Shown here: in pieces, positions 36,541 through 44,808 of the stretch
Position numbering within the stretch: position 1 is the first letter of the stretch
Layout of the letters: every line of letters begins with the position of its first letter
DNA from: Oceanobacillus manasiensis
GTDB taxonomy: Bacteria > Bacillota > Bacilli > Bacillales > Amphibacillaceae
Assembly (NCBI RefSeq): GCF_000724085.1
Contig: NZ_CCDL010000001.1
Location: 62,001 to 126,000, forward strand
Direction of reading: 5' to 3'
Length of the DNA stretch: 64,000 bases
The notes under the pieces: generated by a model
Seen by the model: only the letters and a program-made list of their open reading frames with translations
The model's database searches: none
What the model was told of the DNA's origin: nothing
Program-made: the position numbers and the translations under genes

Positions 36541-36577
36541 AAGGCTTTCGGGTATGTCGGAAATCAATTGCAGTAGT

Positions 36578-37324
36578 TTAGATTAATGTTTCTACTTCAG
36601 CATCTTCTTTTAATTCAGCTACTTTGCTTTGAAGTTCAGTAGATGTTTTTTGTTGTTTAATTTGATCTTTAATGGTTGGCTCTAAATCCTCAAGCTTTCC
36701 GAGTTCTTGATCACCACTTTGTTCTTTTAACTGATTGTAATATTCTTCGACTTCTTCATCTGTGACCTCAACATCCAACTCTGAATCCACATATTTATTG
36801 GTAATCAGGTCATCTGCAAGCTGTCTTTTAAAGTCCTCTTCAGACAATTGAAACTGCTCTAGAACTGTCGTTAATTGTTCGCCATTCTCATCCTTAAGAG
36901 TATCAAATTCAGATTGCACTTCTTCCTCTGTCACTTCTAGTCCAATGTCTTCAGCTTCTTGGCGGATCAGCTGTTGCTCAATTAGTACATTAACTGTCTG
37001 TTCCTTTACTACTTCAGTATCAGAAACATCTTGTCCCATTCCAGCCATCTGTGTCTTTAACATACTATATACTGAGTTATAGCTATCTCCCATTACTTCT
37101 GTACCATTAACAGAAACGACCGCTGAGTCAGGGTCAACCTTTTCTTCTTCCGTAATTTCCGCTGACTGCTGCGCCTGTTCATTTTCCCCTTCAGCATTCT
37201 CTTCAGATTGGGTATTTTCTTCTTGCGCGTTTTCTTCGGTTTCTTCTCCAGAATTATCGTCATTACAAGCAGCCAAAATTATAGCTAAAGTTAGTGCAAA
37301 GCCTAACAAGATAACCTTCTTCAT
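36578..37324 (-). CDS. SurA N-terminal-domain lipoprotein (PrsA-like, no PPIase domain)
   Basis: A 248-residue lipoprotein with lipobox LAAC (Cys at about 20) and a long acidic Glu/Asn/Gln linker. The folded part contains DSAVVSVNGTEV and a helical SurA-type chaperone region, DTEVVKEQTVNVLIEQQLI through FKRQLADDLITNKYVDSEL. No parvulin domain is present, unlike PrsA. It likely assists folding of exported proteins; that is inference. ATG at 37324 has GAGGGA upstream. Confidence 0.82.
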   Translation of the reverse strand: MKKVILLGFALTLAIILAACNDDNSGEETEENAQEENTQSEENAEGENEQAQQSAEITEEEKVDPDSAVVSVNGTEVMGDSYNSVYSMLKTQMAGMGQDVSDTEVVKEQTVNVLIEQQLIRQEAEDIGLEVTEEEVQSEFDTLKDENGEQLTTVLEQFQLSEEDFKRQLADDLITNKYVDSELDVEVTDEEVEEYYNQLKEQSGDQELGKLEDLEPTIKDQIKQQKTSTELQSKVAELKEDAEVETLI

Positions 37325-37649
37325 CAACAATTCCCTCATTTCATTGTATTGTTACTTCATTCAAACATACTTTTCCACCTCTTATCAAGTCTTAGGGAAA
37401 GCGAATAACTGATGAAATGCCGTGTTGACGGGCTTTACGTCCAAAGGTAACATTTCGGTAACAATACTTTCTGTTTTTCCCTTCTTTCTGCCACAATTTG
37501 ATACAACTCTTTAATGCACTCAACTAGATCCTTTAGAAAGCGCATAAACAGACCATAAACGGTGAGTAATCGCTTTAACGTTTCTACTGGTCCAATGCAC
37601 AGTTCGAGGGTATGAATCGATGGGGATTCATACCTTTAAAACCTAATAT
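37325..37649. other. Gene-poor interval with a 10-bp hairpin and an ORF remnant
   Basis: A perfect hairpin, GGTATGAATC against GATTCATACC with a 6-base loop, lies at 37609-37634, just past the VOC gene stop. It lacks a clear T run on the minus strand. An open frame without a start codon (37632 to 37435, minus) reads TLKRLLTVYGLFMRFLKDL and KELYQIVAERREKQK, helical and protein-like. It may be the tail of a decayed gene. I cannot assign it. Confidence 0.35.
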
Positions 37650-38087
37650 TTACCCGATTTTCTCCGCCAATTCTAAAATAATTCCTTCTGGACCACGAAC
37701 ATAGCATAACTTATAAGCATTTTCGTAGTTTTGTATCTCACCGAAAAGTTCCGTACCTTTCTTCTGCAAATTGGCTACTACGGATTCTATATCTTCAACA
37801 GCAAATGCAATGTGCCTGATCCCTAAGGTGTTTGCAAAAGATTGCTGAATACCTTTTTCATCTGTCGGTGTATGAAATTTGACCAGTTCCAACGTTGCCT
37901 GACTATCCGGCATCCCTAACATTACAACCGTCTCTCTCACGTCACTAAGCCCTATAATTCGTTCTACCCACTTACCTTCTACTTCTCCTTCCCCTAACAT
38001 TTCAAGCCCAAAATCGAGGAAAAACTCTTTAGCAGCAGAGAGATCATTTACGATTACACCTACATGGTCTATTCTTTTGATTTTCAT
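37650..38087 (-). CDS. VOC-family protein (methylmalonyl-CoA epimerase/glyoxalase-like)
   Basis: A 145-residue single vicinal-oxygen-chelate domain. It has IDHVGVIVNDLSAAKEFF, LELVKFHTP, IRHIAFAVEDI and GIILELAEKIG, giving the His/Glu/His/Glu metal set. Reaction unknown; the epimerase-like pattern is the closest. ATG at 38087 follows GGGAGGT. Confidence 0.83.
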   Translation of the reverse strand: MKIKRIDHVGVIVNDLSAAKEFFLDFGLEMLGEGEVEGKWVERIIGLSDVRETVVMLGMPDSQATLELVKFHTPTDEKGIQQSFANTLGIRHIAFAVEDIESVVANLQKKGTELFGEIQNYENAYKLCYVRGPEGIILELAEKIG

Positions 38088-38287
38088 ACTTATACCTCCC
38101 ACTTTCTATTTTAAAAATATTCAGCATTTTTATAAGTATATCAGTTGTTCTTACTGTCCCACCAAATTTATTATAATTAAACCCATTATAGAATCTAAGT
38201 TCCCACCAATCGTTATATCAACAAGTCTTAATACAAAAAAGCTTGCAGAAAAACACATGGTTTCTCTACAAGCTTTTAATTTAAGGT

Positions 38288-39232
38288 TTATTCTAGGCTT
38301 GATTCAATTTGTTTCACCATTTCTGATACAGATACGAGTCCGCCACCAGATAGGTACCAAAAATCAGGATCCAAATATACGATATTATCGTTTTCATATA
38401 CCTTTGTACCTTTAACCAAGTCATTCTCTACCACTTGCTTGGCAGAAGATTCTCCACCGATCGCTGCTCCCCTGTCAACAACATACAAAAGATCCGGGTT
38501 TTGTTCCACAACATACTCAAAAGATACATTTTGTCCATGCGTCGAAGCTTCAATGCTTTCATCTACTGCTGGAACACCGAACACATCATGAATAATACCA
38601 AAACGAGAATTTTGTCCATATGCACTGATTTTATCGTCATTTGCCAATATAATTAGCGCCTTTTCCTCAGCTGCTGTAGCTTTTTCTTTTATCCCTGCAA
38701 TTGATTCATCAACAGCTGCAAGTTCTTTCTCTATTTCATCTTGCTTATCGAAAAGTTCGCCAACCTTGTTCATGTTCTCTTTAAACGATTCCATATAGTT
38801 AGTAGTATCTACACCTAAGTAAATTGTTGGAGCAATCTCTTCAAGTTGGTCATATACTGCTGCCTGACGCCCTGAAATTAAAATAACGTCTGGGTCAATC
38901 TGCGAAATCTTTTCAAAATCAGGCTCTTTTAGGCTCCCAATATTTTCATATTCATCACTATTATACTTCTCAAGATAAGAAGGTATACTTCCTTTTGCTA
39001 CACCAGCAACGTCAATGTCTAGCTTATCCAGTGTATCGAGAATTCCATAATCAAACACTACAACCTTCTCTGGATTCTTGGCTACTTCCGTATCTCCATG
39101 CTCGTGAGAAATGGTTATCTTCTCAGAACTTGCTTCCTTATCACTATTTCCTTCTCCACTAGCATTATCTCCACATGCTGCCATAACAAGAGCTAAAAGT
39201 CCCATTATAAATATAAGCGTAATTTTTTTCAT
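38288..39232 (-). CDS. yclQ: Siderophore ABC importer, lipoprotein binding subunit
   Basis: A 314-residue FecB/TroA-type binding lipoprotein (lipobox MAAC). The family's VVVFDYGILDTLDKLDID, EPDFEKISQIDPDVILISGR and the long backbone helix are present, as is a late WYLSGGG. It fits YclQ, the petrobactin-type binding protein of the yclNOPQ system. It is last in the operon after a 206-base gap, which would allow separate control, although I found no clear second promoter. Confidence 0.87.
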   Translation of the reverse strand: MKKITLIFIMGLLALVMAACGDNASGEGNSDKEASSEKITISHEHGDTEVAKNPEKVVVFDYGILDTLDKLDIDVAGVAKGSIPSYLEKYNSDEYENIGSLKEPDFEKISQIDPDVILISGRQAAVYDQLEEIAPTIYLGVDTTNYMESFKENMNKVGELFDKQDEIEKELAAVDESIAGIKEKATAAEEKALIILANDDKISAYGQNSRFGIIHDVFGVPAVDESIEASTHGQNVSFEYVVEQNPDLLYVVDRGAAIGGESSAKQVVENDLVKGTKVYENDNIVYLDPDFWYLSGGGLVSVSEMVKQIESSLE

Positions 39233-39438
39233 ATTAAATTCCCCTTAATATTTGGTTTTTTATTCAATTCTAATTCTTAAAATTGCCGGCTACTATTTGT
39301 AGGCATATTTATTTACCATTTTTTCTGTTTCATATAAAATATAAATAACGTTGATTCCTTTATATTGGCATTGCATTCCAGTGCAGTTTGCCTTTATAAG
39401 GGTTTTTTTTATCTTTTTTCAAACAGTGCTGTAATCAC

Positions 39439-40194
39439 CTAAAAATAGACACATATTCTACGGTCATCAATATTTTTAATGTCGATGTCCATATCATAAA
39501 TTTCTTTCAGTACACATTCATCAATCACATCGCACGTGCGGCCAGTTTTGGCAATCTTCCCATCCTTTAACGCTACAATATTATCAGAATAACAAGAAGC
39601 AAAATTGATATCGTGAATTACAATTACGATCGTTTTACCCCATTCATCCACAAGGCGTCGCAATGTTTTCATTATCTGAACAGAATGTCGCATATCCAGA
39701 TTATTTAATGGTTCATCCAGCAGAATGTAATCAGTATCCTGGGCAATTACCATCGCAATGTGAGCCCGCTGCCTTTGTCCACCACTAAGTTCATCGAGAA
39801 ACTTATGCTGCATATCACGTAACTCCATGTAATCTATCGCTTCTTCTACCTTTACCCAATCTTCGTTTGAAAGCTTTCCCTGTGAATATGGAAAACGACC
39901 GAACGAAACGAGTTCTCGCACTGTTAATTTTAAATTAATTCCATTGGACTGTTTTAAAATCGAGATCTTTTTGGCCAGCTCATTGTTCTTTACTTTTAGT
40001 ATGTCTTTTCCATCAATGGTTATATCCCCATTATCTCGTGCAATCAAGCGACTGATCATGGAAATAAGCGTACTCTTTCCAGCACCGTTAGGACCGATAA
40101 ACGATGTAATCTTTCCTTTTTCGATATGTAAAGAGACATCTTCGATTACTTTTTTCTCGTTATATGATTTGAAGACATTTTTTATATTTACCAT
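39439..40194 (-). CDS. yclP: Siderophore ABC importer, ATP-binding subunit
   Basis: A 251-residue FepC-type ATPase: GPNGAGKST, LKQSNGINLKLTVRELVSFG, signature LSGGQRQR, YILLDEPLNNLD and VIHDINFA. Its start overlaps yclO by 7 bases. Energises the YclNO permease pair. Confidence 0.9.
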   Translation of the reverse strand: MVNIKNVFKSYNEKKVIEDVSLHIEKGKITSFIGPNGAGKSTLISMISRLIARDNGDITIDGKDILKVKNNELAKKISILKQSNGINLKLTVRELVSFGRFPYSQGKLSNEDWVKVEEAIDYMELRDMQHKFLDELSGGQRQRAHIAMVIAQDTDYILLDEPLNNLDMRHSVQIMKTLRRLVDEWGKTIVIVIHDINFASCYSDNIVALKDGKIAKTGRTCDVIDECVLKEIYDMDIDIKNIDDRRICVYF

Positions 40195-41138
40195 GATTTA
40201 TTCTCCTTTAACAAAAGATAGATGAAGTAAATTCCACCAATAAAATTAATGATGACACTTATCGTAGTTTCAAACACAAACACTTTCTCAACAAGAAACT
40301 GCCCACCAAGCAACGCAATAATACTGATTAACATAGATCCGATAATAATATAGAAGTGTCTATACGTTTTTAAGAATTCATATGCAACATTAACTACAAG
40401 TAATCCAAGGAACGTAATTGGTCCAATAAGCGCTGTAGCTACAGAGATCAATATAGCAACAATTATTAACAGTCGTTTTACTACATAGTTATATGGTACT
40501 CCAAGGTTAATAGCATCCTCCTTACCTAACGCTAGTACATCCAAATACTTGTAGAACCTGGTAAAGTAAAGGGCGACCAGTGCCAAGATTCCAATAGAGA
40601 GGTAAACAAGATCTGTATTAACATTATTAACACTAGCAAACATTCTGTCCTGTACTAAAGAAAACTCATTAGGATCAATAAGTACCTGCATAAAGGATGT
40701 CAGGCTTCCAAAGAAGGTACCGAGAATCATCCCAATCAAGAGTAAGAAGTAGATATTGTTTCCTTCACTCTTAAACAACCATTGATAAAGAATAAGAGAA
40801 AAGATAACCATCATACCAATTGAAACGAGATAGTTGATTTCACCATTCAACATCACCAGGGACCTTGAGCCAAGAACGAAGATTATAACTGTTTGGATTA
40901 ACATATAAAGAGAGTCAAGCCCCAAAACACTTGGAGTTAAAATACGATTATTGGTTATTGTCATAAATAGGGTCGTGGCAAATGCAATTGCTCCACCCGT
41001 CATAATAATAGTAACTACTTTAATGATTCTTCTCGGTAAAATATAGCCTATATTTCCAGTTAGATTGTAGAAAATATACAAACAGGCAAGAGCTAATGCG
41101 ATAACGGCAAGTATGATTGTTTTCTTCTTATAACCCAT
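40188..41138 (-). CDS. yclO: Siderophore ABC importer, permease 2
   Basis: A 316-residue FecCD-type permease with eight or more membrane helices. Hallmarks are GGAIAFATTLFMTITNNRILTPSVLG (in part), LGKEDAINLGVPY and GPITFLGLLVVNVA. Overlaps yclN by 11 bases. Partner of YclN in the membrane channel. Confidence 0.88.
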   Translation of the reverse strand: MGYKKKTIILAVIALALACLYIFYNLTGNIGYILPRRIIKVVTIIMTGGAIAFATTLFMTITNNRILTPSVLGLDSLYMLIQTVIIFVLGSRSLVMLNGEINYLVSIGMMVIFSLILYQWLFKSEGNNIYFLLLIGMILGTFFGSLTSFMQVLIDPNEFSLVQDRMFASVNNVNTDLVYLSIGILALVALYFTRFYKYLDVLALGKEDAINLGVPYNYVVKRLLIIVAILISVATALIGPITFLGLLVVNVAYEFLKTYRHFYIIIGSMLISIIALLGGQFLVEKVFVFETTISVIINFIGGIYFIYLLLKENKSW

Positions 41139-42081
41139 ATTTTCTTCTCCTTAGCAGCATGTAAATAAAGATCGCACTGCCAATCACACCAACCGTCAGG
41201 CTAATTGGAATTTCATATGGATAAATAATGATTCTGCCGATAATATCACACATTAGAACAAATACCGCCCCAAGCAATGCTGTGTGTACCAAGCTTTTTT
41301 TTAGGTGGTCACCTTGATAAATGGTAACAATATTCGGGACAATCAATCCAAGAAACGGAATGAGTCCGACCGATAATACCACCGATGCTGTAACAAGCGC
41401 TACAATTATTAAGCCGAGATTTACAACCTGCCGATAATTTAGTCCAAGATTACGCGAAAAGTCTTCACCCATTCCAGCTATCGTAAACTTATTCGCATAT
41501 AAGAAAGCCAAAATTAGGATTGGGATACTTACAAACATCAGTTCATAATTCCCTGACATAATCATTGAAAAGTCACCCTGCATCCAACTGGACATATTCT
41601 GAATAAGATCATGACGATAAGCGAAAAACGTTGACGCGGAACTAATAATATTCCCAAACATGAGACCCACTAAAGGAATGAAAATGGTATCCTTAAATTT
41701 GATTTTCTCCAATATTTTCATAAATATAAAGGTGCCCAAAAGCGCAAAAACAAAGGATACTAGCATTTTTTGTAATGGGCTTGCTGAAGCAAATACCATC
41801 ATCGACACAAGTACGCCTAGCCTTGCAGAATCCAACGTACCCGCTGTGGTAGGGGAAACAAATTTATTCCTGCTGAGCTGTTGCATGATTAACCCACATA
41901 TACTCATGCTCATTCCGGCAATGAGAATACTAATTAACCTTGGTAGTCGACTGATCAATAGTATGTTAGCCTGCTCTGGTGTTAAGTGAAATAAATCCAA
42001 AGGTGATACATCTGATACTCCGATAAACACAGAGGTTATGGAGAGCACACCAAGGATCAGGATGTAATAACGTATTTTCAT
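41128..42081 (-). CDS. yclN: Siderophore ABC importer, permease 1
   Basis: A 317-residue FecCD-type permease, first gene of yclNOPQ. Hallmarks are RLPRLISILIAGMSMSICGL, MQQLSRNKFVSPTTAG, GEDFSRNLGLNYR and GLIPFLGLIVPNIV. A Fur-type operator and a sigma-A promoter lie directly upstream, so the operon is probably iron-repressed. Confidence 0.9.
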   Translation of the reverse strand: MKIRYYILILGVLSITSVFIGVSDVSPLDLFHLTPEQANILLISRLPRLISILIAGMSMSICGLIMQQLSRNKFVSPTTAGTLDSARLGVLVSMMVFASASPLQKMLVSFVFALLGTFIFMKILEKIKFKDTIFIPLVGLMFGNIISSASTFFAYRHDLIQNMSSWMQGDFSMIMSGNYELMFVSIPILILAFLYANKFTIAGMGEDFSRNLGLNYRQVVNLGLIIVALVTASVVLSVGLIPFLGLIVPNIVTIYQGDHLKKSLVHTALLGAVFVLMCDIIGRIIIYPYEIPISLTVGVIGSAIFIYMLLRRRKYGL

Positions 42082-42136
42082 AATGACCTTCTCTTTCTAT
42101 GTCTTAAGCAGTATTTCTTGTTCCCCTATCGAAATC

Positions 42137-42156
42137 AATAATGATATTCATTATCA
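42137..42156. promoter_or_regulatory. Fur box of yclNOPQ
   Basis: AATAATGATATTCATTATCA is a near-perfect palindrome with GATAAT-type hexamers, close to the consensus GATAATGATAATCATTATC. It lies just downstream of the predicted start point. Confidence 0.85.
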
Positions 42157-42171
42157 ATTAGCTCGATTTTA

Positions 42172-42199
42172 ATTATAACAGATTATAAAAGTCCGTCAA
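42172..42199 (-). promoter_or_regulatory. Sigma-A promoter of yclNOPQ
   Basis: TTGACG and a perfect TATAAT, 16 bases apart, on the minus strand about 90-110 bases ahead of yclN. Confidence 0.75.
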
Positions 42200-42257
42200 T
42201 ATATTATGTGAGGTTTTCAATATTTCAGTCTTTTAGTTAATCCTTCTTGCTTGTAAT

Positions 42258-42293
42258 AAAAAAACTCCCATTCGCTCGTCTACTAGCGAATGT
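42258..42293 (-). terminator. Orphan terminator
   Basis: CATTCGCT pairs with AGCGAATG and seven Ts follow on the minus strand. The DsbA-like gene already has its own terminator about 85 bases upstream, so this one ends either read-through or a short RNA. Confidence 0.65.
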
Positions 42294-42375
42294 GTATATC
42301 TTATAATTGGTACTTCAACATTTTAACTACAACGTCACTGCTTCCTGGCTAAAATTTTATACATCTTTGACATGT

Positions 42376-42408
42376 AAAAAAAGTCTGTGGAGAACCTCCA
42401 CAGACTTT
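42376..42408 (-). terminator. Terminator of the DsbA-like gene
   Basis: An 11-bp stem, AAGTCTGTGGA against TCCACAGACTT, with a T run on the minus strand, just past the stop. Confidence 0.9.
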
Positions 42409-42416
42409 CACCCTTG

Positions 42417-43133
42417 TTACTCCGATTCACAGCCTTCATCCGTACAGTATGTTGTCTTAGACTGTTTAGGATTTAGAGATGTCAGTTTTGGCTTTTCTTG
42501 TTCTTCCTGCCAAACTGTTTCTAAGACCTCAGTGAATACCTTAGGCGGTTGAGCGCCAGAAACAGCATACTTCTCATTAAATACGAAGAAAGGAACACCT
42601 TCTACGCCTATTTGACGTGCTTGCTCTTCATCTTCCCGGACATGATCGGCATAATTATCTACTTTTAATAAAGTCTTTACCTCATCTTCATTAAGCCCTA
42701 TTTCTGATGCCAAGTTAACTAATGTAGCATGGTCGCTAATTAACTTGGATTCAGTGAAATAGGCGTATAATAGTCGTTCAGTCATTTCTTTACCATTGCC
42801 TTGTTCTGCTGCATATTTAGCAACACGATGTGCATCAAACGTATTTGTATGCTTCATTTCATCAAAGTTATATTGTAGTCCTAATTCCGCTGCCTGTTTC
42901 CCCATGTCCTCATTCATTTGTTTCGCTCTTTCTACCGGCATTTTATACTTCCCGGCAAGTAGCTCATGAATCGTTTTATTAGGGTTTACTTCTGCATTGG
43001 GATCAAGCTCATAGCTCTTGTATATGACACTTACTTCTTCTTTATGAAGAAATGCTTCTAGTGCTTTTTCCAATCTGCGTTTTCCTATATAACAAAATGG
43101 GCATACAAAGTCTGACCATATTTCAATTTGCAT
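42417..43133 (-). CDS. DsbA-family oxidoreductase (FrnE/YwbO-like)
   Basis: A 238-residue cytoplasmic thioredoxin-fold protein with the inserted helical domain. The active site is WSDFVCPFCYIGKRRLEKAL at the N-terminus (Cys-Pro-Phe-Cys); VEGVPFFVFNEKYAVSGAQP holds the cis-Pro loop. A second Cys pair near the end (YCTDEGCES) is typical of FrnE proteins, which act in disulfide exchange and oxidative stress. Single gene with its own terminator. Confidence 0.9.
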   Translation of the reverse strand: MQIEIWSDFVCPFCYIGKRRLEKALEAFLHKEEVSVIYKSYELDPNAEVNPNKTIHELLAGKYKMPVERAKQMNEDMGKQAAELGLQYNFDEMKHTNTFDAHRVAKYAAEQGNGKEMTERLLYAYFTESKLISDHATLVNLASEIGLNEDEVKTLLKVDNYADHVREDEEQARQIGVEGVPFFVFNEKYAVSGAQPPKVFTEVLETVWQEEQEKPKLTSLNPKQSKTTYCTDEGCESE

Positions 43134-43241
43134 TTATTCCACCTCATTTCTGTCATCATTGTAGCACAGCTCCTTGTTTCATATGAAGTATTGTGCCTAT
43201 GATAGAAAAAGGATTTTAGTATCATAATATCCATCTGTAGT

Positions 43242-44102
43242 TTAGTGTAAATTATTTTTGTTCACATATTTTCCGTGTTTTGGAACGGCTAGTTTTTCAA
43301 AATCATTTACAAGCCTTTCTAATCCTTTCGAAAGCTTCTCTCCATTCATGGCAGAACCGTGGCCAGAGATTATGGTTTCTGGTTTAAGTTCTGCCAATTT
43401 ACGGACAGAATCCCATGCAGCTTGCCAATCTGTTGTGAAATAGCGTGGTGGACCATTTACCTCTGCCTGTTGCAGGAGAACCTTATGAAGAGAATCTTGC
43501 CTCACTGTAATCACAGCATCCCCAGAAAATAGTAGCCCATCACTTTCCCGGTAGAAGGATACATGGCCAGGAGAGTGTCCTGGAGTATGGATCCATTTCC
43601 AGTCATCTAAAAAAGGCACCTGCTGATCTGTGGGTAAAGGCTGTACGGAGGCTCCTAAATCAATTGCCTCGTTTGGGTACAGGAAAGACATTTTTGCGAG
43701 CATCCCACCTTCCACGTTCGTATCTGGTTTTGGATAATCTTTTTCACCTTGAAGATAAGGTAGCTCTAACTCATGGGCATAAACAGGGACATCCCATTCT
43801 TGTATAAGATCATACAAGCCACCTACATGATCAAAATGAGCATGTGTCAGAATAATTGCTGCAGGCTTACTATTTCGTCCAAACCTGTCTACCACCACTG
43901 ATTTAATTTCCGGTGCCGCATTAGGTAAGCCAGCATCAACTAGCACCCACGTATCACTATTTGGATGCCCAATAAATCCGATATTCACTATTTGGTCTGT
44001 ATAATAATATACATCTTCTTTCACCTGAATTCCTCCACCACTTGTAATGGAAGTCATAGGGATAAATTGATCATGCTCTGTTGGTCTTTCATTCTTCTCC
44101 AC
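43242..44102 (-). CDS. MBL-fold metallohydrolase
   Basis: A 286-residue metallo-beta-lactamase fold. Metal ligands: ILTHAHFDHVGGLYDL (H-x-H-x-D-H), HTPGHSPGHVSFY, FSGDAVI and the last His in ISGHGSAMNG. Glyoxalase II-like or lactonase-like activity is possible, but nothing fixes the substrate. Single gene. Confidence 0.87.
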   Translation of the reverse strand: MEKNERPTEHDQFIPMTSITSGGGIQVKEDVYYYTDQIVNIGFIGHPNSDTWVLVDAGLPNAAPEIKSVVVDRFGRNSKPAAIILTHAHFDHVGGLYDLIQEWDVPVYAHELELPYLQGEKDYPKPDTNVEGGMLAKMSFLYPNEAIDLGASVQPLPTDQQVPFLDDWKWIHTPGHSPGHVSFYRESDGLLFSGDAVITVRQDSLHKVLLQQAEVNGPPRYFTTDWQAAWDSVRKLAELKPETIISGHGSAMNGEKLSKGLERLVNDFEKLAVPKHGKYVNKNNLH

Positions 44103-44144
44103 GATATTCCTCCTTCGCCATTTTCCTTAGTATTGGTAAGGAGG

Positions 44145-44177
44145 AAAAAAATAATCACTTCCTAAGGGAAGTGATTA
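44145..44177 (-). terminator. Terminator of ydaT
   Basis: AATCACTTCC pairs with GGAAGTGATT over a 5-base loop, followed by ATTTTTTT on the minus strand. Confidence 0.88.
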
Positions 44178-44636
44178 CGATTGATCTGTATAGTTTTGTT
44201 TTTCTTGGACGTCTCCATTCTCTTTATGAATGGTTAAAGATGTTCCTTTATTTTTAGCAATTTCGCGACCACGCTTGATTGCATCTTCTTTATTATTGAA
44301 TACATCGCTTGGTTTCTCAGCGTTACTTGATGAAACTGCCCATCCATCTTCGTGGGATAAGACATGTTCACCCTCTTCTAAACGTTCCGGGTTATCATCA
44401 TATCGCTTACCCTCTTCAGATCTTTTCGTTGGCTTACCACCCTCTTCATATTCTCTTACTTCTTTTTTACTTGCGTTGTCTCGCCACTCCTTGGCTTGAT
44501 CGATAGCAATCGGAATAGCCCTACCTTCCTCATATCCTTCATCAAGCATAGAATTGGCAATATCTATTGCTTTCTTTTTTGTTATATCCGGTAAGTTTTT
44601 CATTGAAGACGGGTAATCATTCATGGTCCAGGGCAT
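44175..44636 (-). CDS. ydaT: YdaT-like general stress protein (DUF2188)
   Basis: A 153-residue hydrophilic protein. The N-terminal MPWTMNDYPSSMKNL and AIDIANSMLDEGYEEGRAIP form a ChaB-like segment; the C-terminal VLSHEDGWAVSSSNAEKPSD through KENGDVQEKQNY is a DUF2188 domain. This order matches B. subtilis YdaT. A sigma-B type promoter directly upstream supports a general stress gene. Molecular function unknown. Confidence 0.8.
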   Translation of the reverse strand: MPWTMNDYPSSMKNLPDITKKKAIDIANSMLDEGYEEGRAIPIAIDQAKEWRDNASKKEVREYEEGGKPTKRSEEGKRYDDNPERLEEGEHVLSHEDGWAVSSSNAEKPSDVFNNKEDAIKRGREIAKNKGTSLTIHKENGDVQEKQNYTDQS

Positions 44637-44666
44637 ATTTTTCCTCCTAGCTACTTTTTAAGTATC

Positions 44667-44693
44667 ATACCCTTTTCGCATTGCCTTCCAAAC
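44667..44693 (-). promoter_or_regulatory. Sigma-B promoter of ydaT
   Basis: GTTTGG and GGGTAT are spaced by 15 bases on the minus strand, close to the sigma-B consensus GTTTAA-N12-15-GGGWAW. It is about 30 bases ahead of the ATG and starts right after the stop of the small upstream ORF. Confidence 0.75.
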
Positions 44694-44694
44694 A

Positions 44695-44793
44695 TCATTC
44701 AAACACGTACTGAAATCTAGATGGTGTTTCATCTGAAGTGTAGTATTGATCCACCTCCGTTTTTTCGCCAGGTTCTAATGTTATTGCCTTCAT
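44695..44793 (-). CDS. Candidate 32-residue protein at the end of the 52-bp array
   Basis: An ATG at 44793 with AGGAAG 7 bases upstream opens MKAITLEPGEKTEVDQYYTS and runs to a TGA two bases before the sigma-B promoter of ydaT. The composition is protein-like and acidic. The first array unit reads in frame into it, so the alternative start gives a 46-residue product beginning MPVIEVMKCKRKRLMKAIT. The unit's AAGGAAG serves as ribosome site. No family recognised; could also be a truncated remnant. Confidence 0.4.
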   Translation of the reverse strand: MKAITLEPGEKTEVDQYYTSDETPSRFQYVFE

Positions 44794-44808
44794 AAGTCTC
44801 TTCCTTTT

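Noticed and set aside
42307-42552. 81-codon plus-strand ORF
   Set aside because: It spans the terminator and the antisense of the DsbA-like gene.
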